A stretch of 64,000 nt of DNA from Spinacia oleracea (taxonomy: Eukaryota; Streptophyta; Magnoliopsida; Caryophyllales; Amaranthaceae), in the NCBI RefSeq assembly GCF_020520425.1, contig NC_079491.1, positions 4,637,143-4,701,142 on the forward strand, given 5' to 3'. Below, in pieces: positions 21,611-33,569 of this stretch (the first letter of the stretch is position 1; each line of letters opens with the position of its first letter). The translations under genes were made by a program, and so were the position numbers. A model generated the notes under the pieces. The model did no database searches. It saw nothing but the letters and a program-made list of their open reading frames with translations, and was not told the origin of the DNA.

Positions 21611-24600
21611 TCACAGGTCATCAAGGTTGAGGACAGTATCGTCATCCCACCAGATTTCATACGGGCTTCTTCCATGACTATTATCAACAGGAAACTGGTC
21701 AGCTGACATCAGAACTTGGTCCAAAGAATCAGCCAAATTAGAGTCCCACTTGCTCATGTTACATGCAAGCTTGTAAGTTCCATAATCTGCTGCTCTCAAA
21801 CCCTCTGATAACAATTCCTTCAACCCTCCTTCATGGCAACCTCCTCCAGATTCCATAGCTTTTACAAAAGCTCCTGCAAGTCCAGGCTGCTGTAAAGCAG
21901 CCACTGCGCAGCTTTTATCAACTAGTTGGACATCAAACTCTGCAGAGAAAGCTTCATGGGACCCACTGAGGAGTGTTTTCAGCTCTCCAGTTGACAACCC
22001 ACTCCTGAATCCCCATATGAACACCATATTGTCACAGCTCAGTTTTCTCAAACTACCTGATGAAATCCTGACATCATCATCGTCAGAGTTCTCAGGGAGT
22101 GGACTACTGTACGGGTCAAAGACGTTTGCAAAGTTGTCAAGTGCTAAGATTTTATCCTCACTAATAACATGGTGTTGACCGCGGTTAATTATTGTATTGA
22201 GTTTTGCAAAAAGATGACTTAATTGTAAAACATTTTGACCGTTGATCTTCCCTTCACTCATCTCATCTGGTGTACCTGCATTCCCGATAACAAGTAAACT
22301 TAGTGCGTGTTTGGTATGAATATAGGAAAGGAAATGGATTGGAAACATTTAAGAAGGAGAAATGGTAATGTTAAGTGTTATTATATTTGTTGTTTGGTAT
22401 ACCTAAGGAAAGCAATCCCTTGTATCAAATTAGGATTATTAGGGATTGGGGAGGGTAACACTTTGTTACCACAAGGATAGGAGAGGTAACAAATTGGTGG
22501 TAATGGTTACCCTTTGGAAATGGAGGGCGTTACCCATCTCTCATACCAAACAATAGGTAGTGAAATTAGTTAATTGATCCAATTTCCAACACTTGAAAAA
22601 TGATATACCAAACATGCTCTTAGCAAAAATCACAAGGCACAAAATTAAAATGTAGGGCCACAAATGCTATATTTTTGGGTAATACAACCAAGACCTAGGC
22701 TCTGATAGCTTAGATCCTTCTGAAGGCAGTGCTGTAAAGATATGGCATATGGTAAATGCATATTGATTGCAAATATGATATTATTAAATAGAAACTTGCC
22801 TTTGATAGGAATGTCCATATCAATAGGTGCGAAGAACCGACTTCTCAAGAAAGATGAAGCTGCAGGTATATTGTTCATGTTTCTACTACGGTTGAATTCC
22901 TTTGTTACATGGCCCATGTCAATGATATAAGGGAAGAATGAGCTCAAAGAGTGTTTGAACTCGTCTATAGTTGGAGGTAAAGTGCTCAGAAATTTTGAGT
23001 GAATGAACGTAAAATCTGTATAAGAAAAAAAATGTTAAAAGGTTAACAATCACAATTAGAAGATGGAGACTGATTAAGATGAACAGCCCATATACAGAGA
23101 AACAAACCATCAAGTGAGTTGTGGGCAATAACAGGTTTCCCTGAGGCAGAAATCAGATCGATCACTTCTCTAAATCCACGCACATTCTTACTTTGCTCCT
23201 CCTCCAAATCTTGAAGTTCTTTCTGCAAATTTAACCCACGATTTAATAGACCAGTGAAAACTTGTTTCCAAAATGCAACAAAAAAAAAAATCTTACCTGG
23301 AAAAGAATTTTGTCCTGTTCCGAACTTGTCAAAACAATCCGAAGCCCTTGTGTGCCCCCACGCTTTGCAGGGATCAACAAAGGGACAGTGTCATCAGAGT
23401 ATTCCTTCATAACCTGCAGCAAAATAATGAACTAAGGATATTGCTGAATTCTTCAAGAACAAAATGACAATAGTAATTCCATCTAATTAACATTGAGCAA
23501 CACACATCCAGAAAATTATTAATGGATTAAAATAATCCAAGAATATCAGAATATGTAACCTCGAGGACAAGTTGCACTTGGCGCTCACTGCAAACATCCA
23601 AATCAAGACAAGGTCTGGATCCATGTTCACCCATAATAACTTTTCTCAGAGCTCTGACCATAGGATCTGCACAATACAAATGTTCCATTTTCAGCTAAGA
23701 AGGGACGAGATCACGAGAATAACTTCCCTTACAAAGAAGAATTATTCAAACCTTCATTAAGTCCTTTTGAGTCTTTGCAAGCTTTTATCCAGGTTTTGAC
23801 TCGTGTTTTAATCCTCTGAATATAAATAGAATCAGCAACTGATACAGCTGGTGAAGATTGCGATGCATGTGCCCGCAGCATAGTATTTCCCGGAAGATGT
23901 TTCATACTTGATTCCTGAGCTCTGGATATGTATGAGATTCCTGCCCAAGAATCGAAACAGTAGTGATGAGAAGAATCTCCTGGGGAATATCATGAATCCA
24001 GGGAAGGGGATAGTCAATGACATACAAGAATGATGAAAACACAATTCTAGAAAGGTACTGTTATAACAAATAATATATTAGAAAAAACCCTTTTCTAAAT
24101 ATCTTATAATAATGCAAAGCTTTTTCAACAAAAGATTTGATCCCTATCCCTATAACACTGGGAACAATAGCTCACCAAGCCTGAGGCCTTCAAAAGCAAC
24201 ACCTCGTAGAACCACGACGTAGTAAGGATGTAATTTTGAATGAAAAGCATTGCAGAAATGGCTTCATACTTAGTCTAGAAATTACCGTCATATATGCAGG
24301 AATTAAAATCAAAACCAAGTCGAGCCATGGCCGTCAAATATGATGTTTGACATGCAAAACTGTAAGAAGGCATCCCAATTTTCAGTTCATCTCTTGGAAA
24401 TAGGTGGAAATTATATCTGCACATCATAAGAGAAAATAGAATCACAACTTAGGCATACCAAAACAAGATAACTTCACACATGAAATAACGAGATCATGCT
24501 CATCCTCACAGCTATTCCCACTCAGAGCTTTTACAAGAGAATCCATGGCCTAAACAAGGAATGCTTCCATGCTAGGTGATGGAGTCTTGGTCTGTGCTTA

Positions 24601-26066
24601 TGAAGTAGGGGCCTAACACAGGTGTACACATAACTCATTTCCAACACCAAATAAATCGAATAACAAAAGAAAGAGATCTATAAAAAAATTCCACTATTGA
24701 GAAATTTCTATAGAGAAAGTCACATCAATTCTGGAAAATGTCATTATGTCTAAGCACTCACTAATTGCAACGAATAACATCTTTCATAACTTTTCTGTAT
24801 ACTAATAGAAATCCGAATACTCCAACTGTAGTCACTTGAAAACAAGGTAGTGTCATGTTGAAACCTTATAAAGCCATCAACTCAATGCTCAATATTTCTC
24901 AGTTCTCACCAGACCGATATACCATACAAGCAGTCAAGCATTATCATTTCTCCTTTTAGGTGGATATGATGCCACTCGACTTCAAGGTTGAAGACTTCAG
25001 ATTTCCAATTCTATTATGGCAAATGATAAAAAGTGTGCTCCTATAACAGACATTTAGTTCACCTCTAATAGGAAGCATACACATACCTTGAATACAAACT
25101 GCAGAAGGTAAAGCATACAGTTTTAATGATTTATTCCCCAATTTGAAGGATTCAACTTAATTGACACCGCTAGATCCCTAGAGTCTAACGCCATAAACTA
25201 GTGACTTTTCCAACAGTATGAACAACAATTCCTTCAACAAAATATGGTTCTCATATGTAGAGTAAAATAGACATCTTCATGTTGCTGAAACAGTTTGCTC
25301 TAAAGTTCACATTATCCAATGCATCAAATTTTTGACACATATTCACATGATCATTCTCCTCTATCAAAACATACGAGCCAAATTCCTATAATCCAACTAA
25401 ACCAATCACAAAACAACAACACCAAGAACAACTTGCTAAAACCCCACTAAAAACCCAAATTAACAAGCCTAAATTAGTTAACATACAACATTCAAACATC
25501 ATACCCCAGTAAATAACAAGCTAAATTTAATGCCCCTGTAATAAAACCAGAAAAATACTAGCTAAAACTAAGACCTCCAATAAAAATTAGCTAAAACTAA
25601 GACCTCCAATAAAAATTAGCTAAAACCAAAATCCCAGAAAAATTCACCCCATAAAACCCATCAAAGCACCAAATTAAAGGATTAAAATCAAACTAAACAT
25701 GAAAATAAAGACGAAAAGGGGAAATACATACGGGTAAGCAGTAAGCTTAGAAGCCCTAAGGGTGAAAGGGCAGACAGCAAACTGAAGAACCTGAAACCTC
25801 TCTGCTGAACGCTTGGCCTTCAAATAGGAAATTTCTGGAGTATCAAAGGGAAGAACTCTCTGCCATGGCGATGAGTATGAGCCAGTTTTCTGGAGAGAAA
25901 TTGCAATAAAATCGGAATTGGAAATGTGGGGCTTGATTTCGTCCAAAACTTGGCTGAAATTGGACTTTTTAACTTGCTTGATTATCCATTTTTTGCTTAA
26001 ACTAGTGTTTTTAATGGTGTTTTCAATTTGAATTGCAGCTTGAGTGCAGAACAGGCGCTTCTGCAT
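21611..26066 (-). CDS. PARN-like poly(A)-specific ribonuclease family protein (8 exons, 624 aa), probably catalytically dead
   Basis: Similar to the second plant PARN group (Arabidopsis At3g25430-like) rather than AHG2. Exons on the minus strand: 25732-26066, 24286-24416, 23752-23940, 23560-23666, 23297-23413, about 23108-23222, 22800-23015 and 21611-22275. Phases join cleanly. Intron 7 uses a GC donor (AAAG/GCAAGT). The start is taken at MQKRLFCTQ (26066), which gives a basic mitochondrial-type N-terminus; an in-frame Met 41 codons upstream also exists. CAF1/DEDD nuclease fold: the usual D-x-E of motif I is Ser57-x-Gln59; motif II Asp332 after HN is kept; motif III (usual H-E-A-G-Y-D) reads R-A-A-D-Y-G at 564-569. 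Loss of four acidic/His residues argues for a non-catalytic role. The frame is otherwise intact. A MITE sits in intron 7. Confidence 0.88.
22303..22619. mobile_element. Tourist-like MITE in intron 7 of the PARN-like gene
   Basis: GTGCGTGTTTGGTAT is inverted as ATACCAAACATGCTC. A perfect TTA target duplication is present (22300-22302, 22620-22622). About 317 bp, non-coding. It begins about 25 bp upstream of the exon 8 acceptor, so it may supply part of the branch-point region. Confidence 0.82.
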
Positions 26067-26219
26067 CGTCGTGTTTTTGGAGCTGCTGTTGTTGCAATGG
26101 CTTCCCGGGTTCTCTGGTTGGAGGTTTGTTTGATTGATGGACCGGATGAATATGGGTCGGCCCATATTCATGGACATAACCCAAAACAAAAACTATATAA
26201 CGCAAAAACCCTGGGCTGC

Positions 26220-27355
26220 CAAAATGTGGCACGATCAGAAAAATCGACCGAAATCAACTGACATCAAAACTCAATAAATCCGAAAGGTAGTAAGATCAAA
26301 ATAGACCCGAATCAATCCATTGTTGACCCAAAATCCGATCTAACCTGTGAATTCAAAACCCGAATCGCTAGCAACCCAAGGAGACCCGAAACCCGATTTG
26401 TGTCTGATAACTTTTAACGGACCGAACCCGCATCCAATCCAATATCAATCCGAAAATCGATTTTAACCGGTAACATCCACAATTAACCCGACCTGACAAA
26501 ATCCGTTACCTAATTTAACCCGACTCACTTCTATCTAAATCAACCAAATTGTTGCTAATCCGACCCGATTAAATCCGACATCGGAAAATAAGCTGACTCG
26601 AATTTACTCGATAAATGAAAGTCACCCCAGATACAAAAAAAAAAAAAAAGAAAAAAAAAAGAACCTATTTTACCCGAATTCTATTCAATTTACTTGTCAT
26701 TGATCTAACTCAAGTTAACCGAATTCAACTATTAATTTTGCAAATCCAACTCGATATATAAAAAATTTATTCTAAGTTATGATTATATTAAATAATTTGG
26801 ATACAAAGTAATAAAAGTCTAAAAAATCTTTATTTGAAATGAAATCATAGAATAATAAAGCAATCTGAATTTTTATCGCGAATTCGAGAGTCACTCAATT
26901 ATTGAAACACAAGATTACAAACTAAACTCGATTAGCCGAACCTAACTCAATCCGAACCAAATCAAACCGATACAAAACCGTTTTAAAATCAAACAAGTTC
27001 CAACAGAACCTGAGATTGACCTGAACCGAAGGTAGCTGAACCAAAATCGAGTTCAATCTGGAACAATTTATAACCCGGCCTCACCCAAACCGAAGGTTTC
27101 CGAATCGAGCCAAATCAACCCGAGTATAAATATTGACCCGACATTAACCGATTTTGACGTGACCCGGATTGTTTATAACCGATATGAATTGACAACCCCT
27201 TATGCATACAGAATATTATGGATGTCAACGAGTCGAACAGAGCTGAGTATTCGATTGCTCGAGTTAAGTATGATAAGAAAATTTGGAGCTGGAGCTCAAC
27301 CGAACTTTCGCAAATTCAAGCTTGACTCATTTGAGTTTCAATGTTCGAGTTAATA

Positions 27356-27414
<59 letters not shown>

Positions 27415-27545
27415 CTACTTATTATTTATATTATTATTATATATAATTAATTACTCCGTATCTATTACTTATAACTAATAGGAACGAAACAAATGCTAAA
27501 GACAAAGTTTCTAGCCTGCTAATCCGGACCGGGTTGACCTGTACG
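26220..27545. repeat. AACCCGA-rich repeat block with (ATT)n microsatellite
   Basis: From 26,220 to about 27,190 the sequence is dominated by CCCGAA/AACCCGA/CCGAACC words without a reading frame, like a worn form of the GGGTCGG-rich elements elsewhere. A poly-purine tract lies at about 26,634-26,662. A perfect ATT microsatellite occupies about 27,357-27,411. No gene was found. Confidence 0.55.
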
Positions 27546-27643
27546 GAGTTCCCGCCCGATAAGACACTCCATTTAACATTCATAAAAAAAAAAAGAAAAA
27601 AAAAAGAAGGAAAGAAACAAACGCCACACGAGGGTTTAGCTTA

Positions 27644-28497
27644 GGGGCCGTTTGGTTGGAGAAGGGGAAAGGGAAAGAGAATGAGAATGAGAATCAAGGA
27701 GAATGGAATGAAAACCCTTTGTTTAAGAATGTTGTTTGGTTAGTCCATTCTTCTCCCCTCTCTCTCTTCTAAGTAAGATAATATATAATATATAATAAAT
27801 AATAAATAATAAATATTTATTAATTAATATTTATTATTTATTATTGATTATTAATTATTAATTATTATTTATTTATTATTTAATATTCATTATTTATTAT
27901 TAATTATTTATTATTAATTATTTATTATTAATTATTTATTATTAATTGTTTATATTTATTATTTATTATTAATTACTAATTATAAAGTATTAATTATTAA
28001 TTATTAATTATTAATTATTAATTATTAATTGTTAATTATTAATTATTAATTATTAATTGTTAATTATTTATTATTAATTATTAAGTATTAAGTATTAAGT
28101 ATTAAATAGTAATTATTAATTATTAATTATTAATTGTTAATTATTAATTCATAATTGTTAATTGTTAATTATTAATTATTAATTATTAAGTATTAATTAT
28201 AAATTATTAAGTATTAATTATAAATTTTATTAATTATTAATTATTAATTATTAATTATTAATTATTAATTATTAATTATTAATTATTATTATTTATTATT
28301 ATTTATAGAGATGGTCAAAGGAAAGGGAATGACAAACCTTGGGGGTGGTAGGGTATCATTGTAGAGGGATTTCGGGGTAAGTGAAAAAGAAAATAGGGTA
28401 AAGGAAATGACAAAAACCACCAAACAAACGACAACAAATGAAATGAAACCCCACCATTCCATTTCCCTTTCCTGAAAACCCCCAACCAAACGCCTCC
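27644..28497. mobile_element. Tourist-like MITE with about 500 bp of AT-only internal expansion
   Basis: GGGGCCGTTTGGTTGG at the left is inverted as CCAACCAAACGCCTCC at the right, flanked by TTA on both sides (27641-27643, 28498-28500). The interior from about 27,778 to 28,306 consists almost only of TTAATTATTA-type units. The outer arms hold GGGAAAGG/CCTTTCCC runs. The right end is about 50 bp from the start codon of the F-box gene at 28,550. Confidence 0.82.
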
Positions 28498-28549
28498 TTA
28501 GGGTGTTGAATCCGGAGGCGGCGAAAATTAGGAAGAGTGAGGAAGAGAG

Positions 28550-31500
28550 ATGATGCAGAGTTGTAGCTCTACTCGCCAGAAGGTGAGCTGGTCAGATCTC
28601 CCTCAACCATTACTTCAATCCATCGTCAAATTACTGGGAAATGATCTTAACAGCTTGCGCCGTTTCCGATCAGTCTGCAACAATTGGCGCCAATCAACTG
28701 CTTATCCTGTGCCGCCTTCCGTCAACAACCACATCGAGTTTTCTTCCTCCGTCATCCTCCTCCGCCGTGGTGGCTCAGACTCTATCTCCACCCCGTGGAT
28801 GGTGTTTTCCGTCAATATCGCCCCAGGTATTACCTCCTTTTCCACCCTTTCTCCGGTACTCCTTTCATTAATCTTCCCCAAAACCTCAGTCACACTTCAG
28901 AATTTTATACAGCTACAACTATGTACCATAAGGGTGATTCAATTACCAGTGAGATTGTCAGCCTGTCCCCTCTCTTCAGCCCTAAAAGAGTTGCATTGCG
29001 GAATGAACCAACTGATAAGTGTGACGACATTGTGCATTTTAGGCAGTTTGATTACTCTGTAGATTGGAAAGGAAACCTGTATTACGTTTCTCAGAAACAT
29101 TTAATTCCAGTTTGTAAACCTACTGCTTGTAACGAGGTGGAATTACATGAAATGGCATATAGAAAGCGCCTTGTCACAAGAACATGTTTTCAGAACCTGT
29201 TTTTGGTTGCGAGGAACAAGGACATGTTGAGGGTTTATTAGCGTAGTTTTCGGGGTATGTTAGGATGTCTTATTGAGGTTCAGAGCTTTGGTTTCCCTGA
29301 TGTGGTGCTGTTTGTCACTAGAGATTACAGTTTCTTTGTTTCCAGTAAGCAATTTCCTGGTTGTCAATTAAAGGATTGTATTGTTTTCACCTATGACGCT
29401 TTCCCTCCTTATTCGGGTATTGATTTGGAGATCCCTAAAGATGATGGAGGGGGGATGTACATTTTTAAGATTTGAAGAAATAATCATGCTTTCATGCCGA
29501 TTTCTTCTTACCCGGGTTTCCCTCTTCATCTTTGCTCACCTCCATCTTGGGATTTACCGCCCCGCCCTCTTCATCTTTGCTCACCTCCATCTCGGGTTTT
29601 GCCGGTGCCACTGCCTCAAGTTGATAGGTATTTAATTACTAATTAGTCAACACTGATTTTTCATGTATGTTGTTTTATCATGTATAGTTCTTCAAATTTT
29701 GAGATTTTTTCGCCACTTCAAATCCTTATTGAGTTTTTATTTGGAGAAGAAAGTACTAAATGTAGCACTTGTGAAATATGTTATATGTTGCACGGAAACA
29801 GAACTTAGAATTAGAAATGGCAAACAAGTAAACACAAATTCAATGTAGGTTTTAGGAAATGTAGAACCTACAAGGTGAATTAATACTTTGTGATAAATTA
29901 TTTTGTTTTAAAAATCAAAAGTTCTTTGTAGATGGTTGTAACAGTAATGTACGAGAAAAAGTAGTCAGCGTATGTTTAGGTATATTTTAACAGAATATAA
30001 GAAGTAGAAGAAAAGGTTTATTAAGGGTAAGTATACGCTGTCATATAAAAATGGCTTCCCCTGAGTTTCTTCTGAATAGGAAAGTTGATCTCCATGAGAG
30101 TATTGTGCATGTTAGAGATATGTTGCAACATGTTTTCTGTATTCAAGGATATTGGCCTTGTTGGTTTGGATTAAAGACTTGCTTTCCTGTTGTTTTCTCC
30201 TCAACGGGAACTTTTTATTTGATAACCTAGCTTGTTGGTATTGTTATAGTTCATAAAATTGAAGAAACAATGAAACATAGAATTCTCTCTAATAATCCAT
30301 AGTTGTAGTTTCAGGCTTTCAGCTTGAAGAGATATCTATACTATCATTTTATGATTGGGAAATTTAAAGTAACTTTAAAGTTCCACTTGTCCTCTTTTTG
30401 TTTCTTTTTCTTCTGAAACATGGATTTATCTGTTACTCCTGTCATTTCACCTTCTGACTTCCCCTTTCCCAAACCATTTACCACCTCACCTGTCATAAAA
30501 ATATCCACATCAATAACCATTGGCACATCTTCAACCGCTTCTTCTCTCAATCTCCTCCTCCTTACGAATTCTCTATTTTCCATCTCAGGGGTCAAAATTT
30601 CTTTTTGTGTTGGGCGAATTTATATTGAGAATAATAGAATCCTCCTCCCTTTTGTTAGTCTTAATGGGTAGGTGTGAAGTCAAATACTTCGTATCCTATC
30701 TCATCCTATTACAAAGTAATAAGAACGTCAATTTGTCTAATATCACTCTAAACCCCAATGATTATGTGCACTCTTTGTGATTATACTTGCACAAATTAAG
30801 AACCCGGTTATAATACAATCTATATAACTAACTGCAGTTTCTTTTCCAATCCATTGCATTCATTCATCACAAATTATCAATATTTTATCAGTTTAAAAAC
30901 CTTATGACATGATTTTGTGTGGGCTTTTTGTACATGTTTGATTTGGGATCTTTGATGTATAAATTTTTTGTTCTAAAGAAAATAAAATTGTGCAAATGTG
31001 ACATTACAGTTCAAAAAACTCAGAATACAATCTTCTATACAGCTTGTTTGGATAGACATTTAGGAAGGAAAGGGGGGGAAGGTAAGCGAAACGAAGGGGG
31101 AGTGAGGTGAGGGAAGAAGAAAACAATTTTTTTGTTTGAATAACATAAGAGTATGAGGGAAGGGAAAGGGAAGCATTGCTTTGAGGTTATTTTCTTTTTA
31201 TTTTCAATCAGATTATCACCCTTATTCAATAGCACTTATGAGCCTCCTCTCTCACCCACCAATTCTTTGTCGCGGCCGTTGGTCACAGCATGAACACCTA
31301 TAAGACCATGTTATTGCATTGAAGACGCCGGCTGCCTTCCCTGTTAATTTCATTAGCGTGATTTCATGAACAACGATGAAATTGGAAATTTGGAATCCTA
31401 ATTTGAATCCTAATTATGAATTGGAAGAAGTAGCTTGATATTATCGAATCCCATACTCGCAGATCATAGGAGAGAGAATTCAGAGAAAGTTGCAAAGGAA

Positions 31501-33569
31501 TTACTATGGTGTCTTGTGGATGAATGAGAAAGAGAGAAATGCCAGACTTGTGGAGGAACAATGGAACCAGGTTGGGTAAAACACTCCTATCAATGTCATT
31601 AAGCCTAATGTTTTCATTTTCCTTTCACATCTTTCCAGTTCTGGAGAGAAACATTTCTTAAACAATGAAGGTAAGAATTTCCTTCCATTTCCCTCAACCC
31701 CCGAATTTGCTATCCAAACGAAAGAAACTACACCCCTCCCTTTCCCTTCTCTTCCTTTCCCTCCAAAACCATCTATCCAAACAAGCTTTTAGTAATAGTT
31801 TGATGTTGCCATTAGGTTTTCGGCATGAATAATTCTGCTTGGACTTAAAATTCTAAATCAAGGTGTTGGAATTGGATGGAAATACTGCAAGGGACAACAA
31901 GAACAAGAATATCCCGATGCATAGTACTGTTGTGTCGAACAATGCCGCACTGGGAAATTCATTGGTGTGAGTGGCCGTGTGACTATTCTGCATACCAATT
32001 GCACATTCTAATGTGGCTATGATATAGCAGTTTTGGATGATGTTGATCGATATTTTGACAAATATGGGTGCATAAAAGGTTTAGATAGTATCAAATTGTA
32101 CGAGAAATGTGTTTTCCTTACTCATGAGCCGATGAGGCAGTGTTTGCTGCTTCATATACCCTAACTGATATACACCTTATTGTTGTAGTTCACTTCTTTT
32201 ATAAGATTGCAATGATGTTAGATTGTTGTTGTTGCTATTAATTTCTCTTCTAAAATGGTAATTACGTAGGTTGTTGTTCTCTCATAAGATGGCATTAAAG
32301 TAGGATCTGTCTAGGACTACATTGAAAGATACATTTCTTCGCCCTTCTAATTTACTACGTGTTCTGTTTTGTCACCGACCTGTATTTTTCTAAAATCTAA
32401 CAATCTAAGGCTATAAACAACAGCTGCTGCTTCTTTGGGAACAAGCACACTTTGATATGACATGATAATATAATTTTTTTTTAATGTGAAGTGAGGTTTA
32501 AATAATAATTCTAATGCTTAATCACATGTTTGTGTAATGTGAAAAAGAGTTCTTGAATTTGAAGTTTGATGTGTGTTTGTGAAAGGTCTCAAAGGAGGCT
32601 GGTAAGAATAAACAGAAAGAAGATTCCTGTCCGAAGACGTCAGAAGAGCACACAACAATTTGAACCTGAGACACATACCTCTGAGACACATACCTCTGAG
32701 ACACATGCTGTTTCTGCAGATGGAAGGAACACTACAGGAACTCCTACTACCGTGAATGCTCTAAACAATTTAGCTGAGCAAGGTAATATTGCGTCAATCT
32801 ATATAAAGATCTCTGACATCAGACAATTCCCCCTTAGATTTTGATATAAACACTGTTCTTGTTGTTTAGGGCCTTGTCCGGATATTTTGAGGGAAGATAT
32901 CGTACACTCTGTATCTCGGGCTTATATAACCTCTATAAACCAGGTAATAGTTTAATTATGGATATTAATTGTGCTTATCCAATGATACATTTTCAATTTA
33001 TCCCACTTCTAGGACCTAATACGATGCCCCCTTTCATTCTTTTTGGCAGAACAACAGAAGTGATAGCTCAACAATCAAATTCGAAGGACTTGATATAAAA
33101 CCTAGTCTAGTTCCCAACATTGCAAAAGATTTGGACAAAGCACGGAAACATCATAGAAAATAGCCTAATGTGTAACGGTGACACGATTGCTAGAGCGCTA
33201 GAGTCACTTGCTACCGTGGTACTCATTCTTGAGGATAACTCAGTCAGGTCTTTGAATGATTCCCAAGTTGATTATTTGAGCTCTGCATTGTCGGACTTGA
33301 AATGTATGCGCTTTGAAGTAGAGTGGCTAGCTCCTTGTGTTGAGAAGGCTGTTGGACTATACAAAAACAAGCCCGTGATAGAAACTTTCAACAAGCTCAG
33401 CCAGTTAGAAGACCAAGCCACGAAACGCAGATCAAACCTCCTTGAGGAATTAGCCAAACTTGATGAGATGCAAAAAGAACTGAAAGAAGACAAGGCAAAA
33501 CTATCTAAGATTATGCAATTTTCTGGAGAAGTGGATTTGGACATACCTTTAGGAGGGGGATTGTCATAA
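28550..33569 (+). pseudogene. Decayed F-box/DUF295 gene with PEARLI-4-like C-terminal domain (paralogue 1)
   Basis: Paralogue of the intact gene at 42,692-45,647, with the same four-exon plan. Exon 1 is 28550-29634: F-box at residues about 11-48 (SWSDLPQPLLQSIVKLLG), then DUF295-like sequence. Exon 2 is 32588-32781 (basic, then three THTSE-like repeats). Exon 3 is 32870-32943. Exon 4 is 33050-33569. Splice phases match the intact paralogue. Lesions: a frameshift near 28,826; an in-frame TAG at 29,239-29,241; a second stop at 29,473-29,475; and a 1-base frameshift near 33,118. Beyond each lesion the homologous frame continues, ending GGGLS before TAA. Intron 1 is about 2.95 kb and holds a MITE. 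The transcript may still be made, but no full protein can be. Confidence 0.8.
31040..31790. mobile_element. MITE in intron 1 of the decayed F-box gene
   Basis: AGCTTGTTTGGATAGA is inverted as TCTATCCAAACAAGCT, continuing into GGAAGGAAAGG/CCTTTCCCTCC. About 750 bp, large for a MITE. It carries no transposase; the target duplication is not clear. Confidence 0.7.

Noticed and set aside
26028-26261. 77-aa plus ORF overlapping the PARN-like start
   Set aside because: It is antisense to exon 1 and the promoter, and runs into repeat sequence.
28684-29241. A separate 185-aa gene
   Set aside because: It is the shifted-frame continuation of the F-box paralogue 1 exon, shown by comparison with the intact paralogue.
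30344-30595. 83-aa charged minus ORF in intron 1 of the decayed F-box gene
   Set aside because: Lys/Glu-rich composition arises from a pyrimidine-rich tract; there is no homology signal or supporting gene structure.
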